From Nematostella vectensis (taxonomy: Eukaryota > Cnidaria > Anthozoa > Actiniaria > Edwardsiidae), in NCBI RefSeq assembly GCF_932526225.1, contig NC_064034.1, positions 6,064,001 through 6,128,000 on the forward strand: 64,000 bases of DNA. Direction: 5' to 3'. The notes beneath the pieces are model-generated. The model made no database searches. It had not been told where the DNA came from and was given only the letters and a program-made list of their open reading frames with translations. This document shows positions 23,301 through 32,300 of the stretch, piece by piece (position 1 is the first letter of the stretch; each line of letters begins with the position of its first letter). A program made the translations under genes and the position numbers.

Positions 23301-26300
23301 TGCGCGCGTCACTTGTGGCTTCCTTGTACTTAGTGTTACTCACCGTCCTCCCAGTTCTGTACAATGCGCGCGTCACTTGTGACTCCCGTATGTACTTTGT
23401 GTTACTCACCGTCCTCCCAGGTCTGTACAATGCGCGCGTCACTTGTGACTCCCGTATGTACTCAGTGTTACTCACCGTCCTCCCAGGTCTGTACAATGCG
23501 CGCGTCACTTGCGACTCCCGTATGTACTTAGTGTTACTCACCGTCCTCCCAGGTCTGTACAATACGCGCGTCACTTGTGGCTCCCGTGTACTTAGTGTTA
23601 CTCACCGTCCTCCCATGTCTGTACAATACGCGCGTCACTTCTGGCTCCCTTGTACTGAGTGTTACTCACCGTCCTCCCAGGTCTGTACAATACGCGCGTC
23701 ACTTGTGACTTCGTATGTACTTAGTGTTACTCACCGTCCTCCCAGGTCTGTACAATACGCGCGTCACTTGTGACTCCCGTATGTACTGAGTGTTACTCAC
23801 CGTCCTCCCAGGTCTGTACAATACGCGCGTCACTTGTGACTCTCGTATGTTCTTAGTGTTACTCACCGTCCTCCCAGGTCTGTACAATACGCGCGTCACT
23901 TGTGACTCCCGTATGCACTTAGTGTTACTCACCGTCCTCCCAGGTCTGTACAATACGCGCGTCACTTGTGACTCCCGTATGTACTGAGTGTTACTCACCG
24001 TCCTCCCAGGTCTGTACAATACGCGCGTCACTTGTGGCTCCCGTATGTACTTAGTGTTACTCACCGTCCTCCCAGGTCTGTACAATGCGCGCGTCACTTG
24101 TGGCTCCCGTATGTACTTAGTGTTACTCACCGTCCTCCCAGGTCTGTACAATACGCGCGTCACTTGTAGCTCCCGTATGTACTTAGTGTTACTCACCGTC
24201 CTCCCAGGTCTGTACAATACGCGCGTCACTTGTGACTCTCGTATGTACTTAGTGTTACTCACCGTCCTCCTAGGTCTGTACAATACGCGCGTCACTTGTG
24301 ACTCTCGTATGTTCTTAGTGTTACTCACCGTCCTCCCAGGTCTGTACAATGCGCGCGTCACTTGTGGCTCCCGTGTACTGAGTGTTACTCACCGTCCTCC
24401 CAGGTCTGTACAATACGCGCGTCACTTGTGGCTCCCGTGTACTGAGTGTTACTCACCGTCCTCCCAGGTCTGTACAATACGCGCGTCACTTGTAGCTCCG
24501 GTGTACTGAGTGTTACTTGAGCGAAGGGTAAGGGTGTAATTGGTAAATATTTTGAGCGGGCTCAAGGAAAGGTCTTGGGTGTTGATGTTTGTCACTTTTT
24601 CTGATTTTATAATATTACTTCCATTGCTAGCCATATACTCGTACAGTACAATGTATTCCTTAAATTGCCCGTTAAGTCGGTAGTCAGAGGAGAGCTGAAA
24701 CCAAAAAAGGTCCTGTGAAGGAATAAGACGATACAAAAAGACTCTAAAGTGTAGATTTCACCCCTTACACAGAATATTTTTCATTAGACTTCTACAGGGC
24801 GGACGAAATTCTAGGTCGTATACCAGTTTTTGATTAATCATTGACGTAATCAAAGTTGAAGGCTATTCAAGCGGGAAGCAGGCTTGAGGAGCAAGAGAGA
24901 TTCTACTAAAGAAACATAAATATTTCCGCTCGATTAACTAGTCCCCGCCTTAGTTTTCGCACTGATTATTCTTTATATTACAACGAGTGATACAAAAATT
25001 TAAGGCGATCTTATTTCTTTACATACCGTCCATTGTATCTGTATTGCGGTGGAGGATGTTGCAGCCGTCGATTGAGAAATTATAAGTTTTCCATCTGGAT
25101 CTGAATAACAATGATGTTCACATCTTACATAAAAGTGACCCGAAAAGTGAAGGTATTCATGCATGGCCTCTCTAATTCAGCTTCGTATTCAGTAAGCCCT
25201 TCTTTTATCAAATCTCCTAGGATCTCGCCCCTGGTCAGCCTTTCAAAAAACTTTCTTATATGTTGAAATGGACTACTCTTGTTATTTATGATAACTTGTG
25301 TGCGATTAGAAATTGCTACTGTGGTTGTACCTGCCATGAGAGTGGTGTAGGAACCCGCTGCACTCCACAACCCGAGCCCAACCACACTCTTCCCTCTCGC
25401 CTGCACCGTGTAGCTCGTGTACGGCACAAGAGCAGTCAACTCGTTTTGTGACGACGAGAGGATCTAACGTGTAGTCCATGCTCCACTCGTCCGATACTTG
25501 ACGGTATAACCGGTCAGCGGTCCTGTCGAGTCGTCTGCTGATGACGTCAGCTGCAGTGTAAGTGAGCGCTTATTCCTTGTTACAGCTACTGCTAGTGCTG
25601 CCAAAACATCTGAAAAATGCAGAAGTGCAATTTAGTAACCGTTGATTGTTAGAACATCCTTATCGAGTCATACTCACTTAGCTGGACAGAGACCGCTATC
25701 TCAGCACGTCTGGCTGTGCCTGCACTTGGTAGAGTCAGCGGGTACCTTGCAGAGCATACGTACGACTGGACACAAATTACAGGTCGGCGGTTCAGGTCTG
25801 GATGCACACATTTGTAGCTGTGTTTCACGTCAGCTGCTGAGCGGTACGTTACGTTGATACTGCTTGAAGTATCCCCAGCCATAAAGGTATCATTTTTGTA
25901 CCATTTAAAATCAACGGGCTGCGGTTGTCCGTTTATCGGACAGGGTACAGACACATGTGTACCGCTTGATGCCTGGAGAGTGATTTGTCTTTGAGATTTA
26001 AAACCAGGCAAAAATACTGGAAATAAGAAAACCTGATTAATTACCAAATAAGGACGTGGGATGGAAAGGAAATGAAAGAATCTACAAAACCATCCTAGAT
26101 TATCAAACCATGTGATTTTATTTCTCTCTGCTGTAGGCATGCACCCTGTTTCACTGGCTACCCAATATATAATACAGAGTTTTATGACTGAAGAGAAAAA
26201 AAACACTGGAGGGTATGTTTAGGTTTAGCAGTGGACAATTTTCAGAGCATACCAAAAGTGCAGCCATAAAAGTCTATTCTCATGCAGGCGTTGGCGCCAT

Positions 26301-29300
26301 TCACTGCCTGAGGGTGAACCCTGAAGAATTGTGCAGCGATGGGGACCTTAAACCAGTTAACACGCCCTGTGTTGTGATCCTCGTTGCCATCAAATATCTG
26401 GAAAAGCAAGATATTGAATGATTTACCCTTACCTACCCAAAGCACATAATTATGACGTCACCTTTACCTAACCTAAGTACAGACCAGCCATCCATGACGT
26501 CACCTCTACCTACCCTGTGTACATACCTGCCATCCATGACGTCACCTCTACCTACCTTGTGTACATACCTGCCATCCATGACGTCACCTCTACCAACCCT
26601 GTGTACATACCTGCCATCCATGACGTCACCTCTACCTAACCTGTGTACATACCTGCCATCCATGACGTCACCTCTACCTACCCTGTGTACATACCTGCCA
26701 TACATGACGACACCTCTACCTACCCTGTGTACATACCTGCCATCCATGACGTCACCTCTACCTACCCTGTGTACATACCCGCCATCCATGACGTCACCTC
26801 TACCTACCCTGTGTACATACCTGCCATCCATGACGTCACCCCTACCTACCCTGCGTACACATCTGCAATCCATGACGTCACCTTACCTACCCCGGGTACA
26901 GACCCACCATCCATGACGTCACCCTACCTACCCCGAGTACAGACCCTCATCCATGACGTCACCTTACCTACCCTGTGTACATACCTGCCACCCATGACGT
27001 CACCTTACCTACCCCGAGTACAGACCCTCATCAATGACGTCACCTTACCTACCCTGTGTACATACCTGCCATCCATGACGTCACCTTACCTACCTTGAGT
27101 ACAGACCCACCATCCATGACGTCACCTTACCTACCCCGAGTACAGACCTGCCATCCATGACGCCCCCTTACCTACCCCGAGTACAGACCCTCATCCATGA
27201 CGTCACCTTACCTACCCTGTGTACATACCTGCCATCCATGACGTCACCTTACCTACCCTGTGTACATACCTGCCATCCATGTAGTCACCTTTACCTAACC
27301 CGAGTACAGACCCACCATACATGACGTCACCTTACCTACCCCGAGTACAGACCCACCATCCATGACGTCACCTTACCTACACTGAGTACAGACCCACCAT
27401 CCATGACGTCACTTTACCTACCCTAAGTACAGACTTGCCATCCATGACGTCACCTCTACCTACCCCGAGTACAGACCTGCCATCCATGACGTCACCTTAC
27501 CTACCCCGAGTACAGACCTGCCATCCATGACGTCACCTCACCTACCCCGAGTACACACCTGCCATCTATGACGTCACCTTTACTACCCTGTGTACATACC
27601 AGCCATACATGACGTCACCTTACCTACCCCGAATACAGACCCACCATCCATGACGTCACCTTACCTACCCCAAGTACAGACCCACCATCCATGACGTCAC
27701 CTTGCCTACCCTGAGTACAGACCCCCCATCCATGACGTCACCTTACCTACCCCGAGTACAGACCCGCCATCCATGACGTCACTTAACTTACCCTTGGTAT
27801 AGACCCGCCATCCATGACGTGGCTCCACTCGGTTCCAGTGAAGCTGTACTTGATTACGTATCGCGTGACCCACTTGCTTTGAGTGCGGGAACCCTGTGTG
27901 GCCACTCCTGTGACCGTCTTTACCCCTCCAAGATCAACCTGAAGGTATTCAGTGTTGGCTGATGTGGAACTGCACCAAGATGAGCCGCCGTACAGTCGGC
28001 CAGCGGATGCCGTGTACGCGCCATCATTGCTTGATGACGTCATCTGTGAGTCAAGGATGTAGCCACGCTCCACTCCGAGTGATGATGCACAAGCTGAAAA
28101 GCGATTGTTTTGTGAGATATCACATAGACTTCCTTATAACCTTTTGGTATCATGCTACATGGCGGTACCTGACTGTAATCCGCGGTAATCCAGTCTTGTT
28201 GCTGGGTAGCTGTTGCGTGCCCTTGGAACAAACCGAATGAATCTGGCCAGTGGCGGATGAGCGAGCAGTCTTACCACTACATTTGATTTGTCAACATTTC
28301 CAGTAAACACCTGTAAAACACTTTTGTAAGCGTTTTCGTTAAAGTTTGTGTTCTTATTGTATTTTTAATATCGAAACCAATCGCCATTGAGGCAATTTCA
28401 TTATGATTGGATGAGAGCATGACATACAAAAAAGCGAAAAAAAATGAATTTCCAAATATGGTTGTAATACCCTAATAAGGAATTGACCGAGCGAGCAGGA
28501 AAACCAATGTTTTTTTATAGGAGTGTTCGATATGTATTAGAATCAGTTCAAAACATCAATAACATAAGGAGGATAAATGAATCAACAGAAACTCACCCTC
28601 TGTACACCAGACTCATTGTATGGCGTCCAACTGATATTATTGACAGAATGCGCGATAGCGTACTGCTTGGTCCACTCCGAGTGGCTGTAGGCCGTCCCTT
28701 GAGAGGCCACAGAGCACACGCGCCACAGACCTCCCAGGTCAACTTGGAGATATGTATTGTCTCTATCGGCAATTTTTGGTCCCCAAGCCTTTGATGTTTG
28801 TAGTCTTGCGTACCAGGGATAGTAGGCGCTACAATACCATGAATTGCTGGTGAAGCGATGATCAGGAATCATATTTGTGCTCTGAAGGCCGACTGCGTGA
28901 GACTGACAATCTGATAAAAGGTTGCCATGGTAATTTTGCTTTTATTTTTTTATAAACGACACGAAAATGCGGTCTGGCTCGAGATTTTCCTAAACACAGT
29001 ACCTGATCCTAGTCGGTGACCGTACAGCTCCAACCGTAGACACTTTGACCCAGTCTCCGAAATTGGCACCACGCGGACGTATCTGGCGGCGGGGGCTTGG
29101 TACAGTACTTGACGCACGATCGAGTTTCTGTCGTAATTACCGTTGAACTTCTATATGAAGAATATCAATTTTTAATAATCCATGCTTACCATGGTAATAT
29201 ACAGCACAATATTTCGAGAATAGCAGTTACTGTCTTACCCTAGTGGTGTTATTTTCTCTATAATTTGTCCAGTTCGCTCCATCATCCGAGTAATTAATCC

Positions 29301-32300
29301 GATAAGTCTGTACCCACTGGTCAGCGGACGGATCTCCTTGTGTAGCTACGGCGCAGATCATGTGACTTGATCCAAGATCCACCTGCAGGTATGGCGAGAC
29401 GTCACCTGAGCCCGCACACCATGCACCGCTTGTAGTGCCCAGTCTTGCGCGTACGGCATTTGCGTTGTTTGATGAGGCGGTGATACTTGCGCTAGGTACG
29501 CGATTGTCACCGAGTCCTAGAGCCAGACTCTCACACGCTACGGAGATGGGTAAAAAAGAAAATGTTCGTGCTCTTCCCCTTCTATGCTCACTCATAATGT
29601 GTGTTTGTCTATCAACAAGGACCTTTGATGTCTTCAAAACTGATTTTTGGATAACTTTGGATAACTCGTTTTGGTCTTGTTTTATAGCAAAAACATTAGG
29701 TACTTTTAAAACTCGGCTGCTTAATAGAGTTTCCCTATATGAAACTTATTAACGTTGATGTTAGATATACGCTATCACGCGTTCGTGTTGCAATTCGCCG
29801 ATTTGAGATACGGCTGCTCAATAGAGTTTCACATTATATCTTGATATATTTTTCCCATAAATATGGTGCTATGGTTCTGTTGCTTTTATGCTATCTGAAG
29901 CACAGAAATATGTTTCTACTGTAAACTCTCATCAGCTCCACAAAATAATATCTGTAGATCAATAATGCGCACTATCTGTAGATCTTTTTGCTTGCGTACT
30001 CATTACTTATATTATACATCATGTGTTTCAAGTATACGTAATTGTGTTACTCACAGCATTCGATGTCTCCAAACAGGTCTGCTCGTAAACAGATTGCGCT
30101 ATTCCAGGTCAGCGGCTTGATTCTGACGTAGCGTGCTCTGATTGGATGACTGAGCCAGTTGATCATCGCAAGATTCTTGTTGACGTTACCCGTGAAGCTC
30201 TGCACAAACGAAAGCGACACGATATTAGCAATGTGAAACATAGTGTATATTAAATCTCAAAGAATTTATAGGAACTCTTAACCCTATTCAGACTGGGGGG
30301 GAGGGGGCTCTTTAAAATCTTAAAATCTATCTGCGGAAGTTTTGATGCCATTGACATGTCGAGGAGACGCTCCATGTTACCACGGCAACCGTTTTTTTTA
30401 CATATAGGTTTCCCAAAAACTAAAAAGGAGTGATTTTTTATATTTTGGTCCTGTTTCCAGATTTAAATGCCTCTTTTGACTTTATAAATTTGTTTAGGCA
30501 TAAGTTTGTTTTGACTTTATAAGTTTGTTTTGACAAGTTTCACAACAGCGCTAGAATGTTTTTACCTCGGATATTTGGGGGGAGGGAAGGCTAAATTTTG
30601 CTCTGCTGTTGCTAAAAATGTCACTAGATTTACTAGATGACACTTTAAAAGCTAATATTATGCATTTATCATCACTATGAGCAGTAATACATGCATTGAA
30701 ACAGATAGAATTAGAATTACAGAAAATAGAATTACAGTTTTTTTTTGCAAAAATCAAGCAAGAATCCAAGATGGCGAGTCCAAAATGGCGGAAATTCTTC
30801 CCAAAAAATTGTTTTTCAACGTTTTTATGGCCTTTTTGCATTGTAAAGCCGTTAAAAGGTTGATTTTGACATATCTAAATGATGGAAAGTAATTTCAACC
30901 AGAAATTTGATTTGGGCAATATTTGAAAGAATATCTAGACATCGTATATATGACGTCATTGTGACGTCATAATTGATTTGACCACACCCAAAATAGGGCG
31001 TGGCGATACTTCGCATGTTGGTGATTATTGTCTGTTAGTTTGATGGTCAAAGCCCAAGCGGTTCATGAAATACGGAGGGGGGCCCTTTTAGCCCCTCCTC
31101 CCCAGTCACAGACAGCTCAAAATAGCCCAGTCTGAATAAGGTTAATTAACACTTATATAGATTAACTTACGAAGTCTTTGCTGGTGGCGGCATCATAAGT
31201 CAGCCATCTCGTCCCATCACCACTGTACTGAAGGTTATAAGTCTTGACCCACTTTTCCTCCCCAGGGGACCCCTGTGTGGCTACTCCTAAGACCGTCCTC
31301 ACCCCTCCCAGGTCAACCTGAAGGTACTCAGAGACGGACGATGACGTACTGCACCAAGATGAGCCGCCATACAGACGGCCAGCCGACGCTGAACCCGATG
31401 ACGCCGACATTGCTGAGTCTGGGATGGCGTCATCAATCAGACCAAGCGACGACTTGCACACTATATTAAAGATAATCCATAAGTGTAACTGACGGTATTT
31501 CTTTAGATATTTAAAATCCTGTCCAGTTAATGCTCTGATGATAATGCTCGTCATTGCAGCTTAGTAATGAAAGTGGGATGGTATACATACAATGCGATCG
31601 AAGGCATGGGAAGGTAGCTCAGACTTTGGCTTTCTTTGCGCTTGGCATTCTAGATCTTCCCCGTGACCCAGGCCTGGACTAATAAAAAGGTAGCTGCTAA
31701 ATCACCCAAACCCATGGCACTGACAGCGGTTTCTGTTTATCATCAGGCGGGTGAAATAGTGTAGTACGTTCATCGCGGAAAAGCCTCAGCTATAAAAATC
31801 CACAATATTACGACTTGGAGTTGGTTCTACTTAAACATACCGTCGGGCCTAGTACCATACGCCTCCACCCGCATCGTCGGATCACTTCGACAAGTAAGGG
31901 GTACAAACCGGATGAACCGCGCCATGGTGGGAACCGCGAGGGTGTTTTTGACGACTGTCGTTCCGTCCGTGTTACCAGTGAATACCTGGCGATACATATG
32001 TGTAACATCATTTTGGAACAGCAAAATTATGCGTGATTTCAGAATAATACCCCGGCCTGGGTCTTCTATGGGATAAAATCAAATTACACCCTTCAATGCA
32101 TCTATCTTCCGATAACTAAACAACAGATATTACGTCCATTTAGGTTTGTCCTTTGAGTCTAGCTTAATTTGTCATAAAAAAAATAAAATGCGTGGCCCAA
32201 GGGTATCCGGAGGGTTGACCGATGATGAAATCCTTCACCCTACCTTGTCAACCCCAGCACTCTCTTGATATGTGGACCATGCTTTGTTTTCCATGGAAAA

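Noticed and set aside
21005-24515. Many long open frames on both strands (up to 220 codons) and a superficial CRISPR-like look
   Set aside because: They arise from tandem units; there are no unique spacers, and the organism is an animal. The frames have no start context or known domain.
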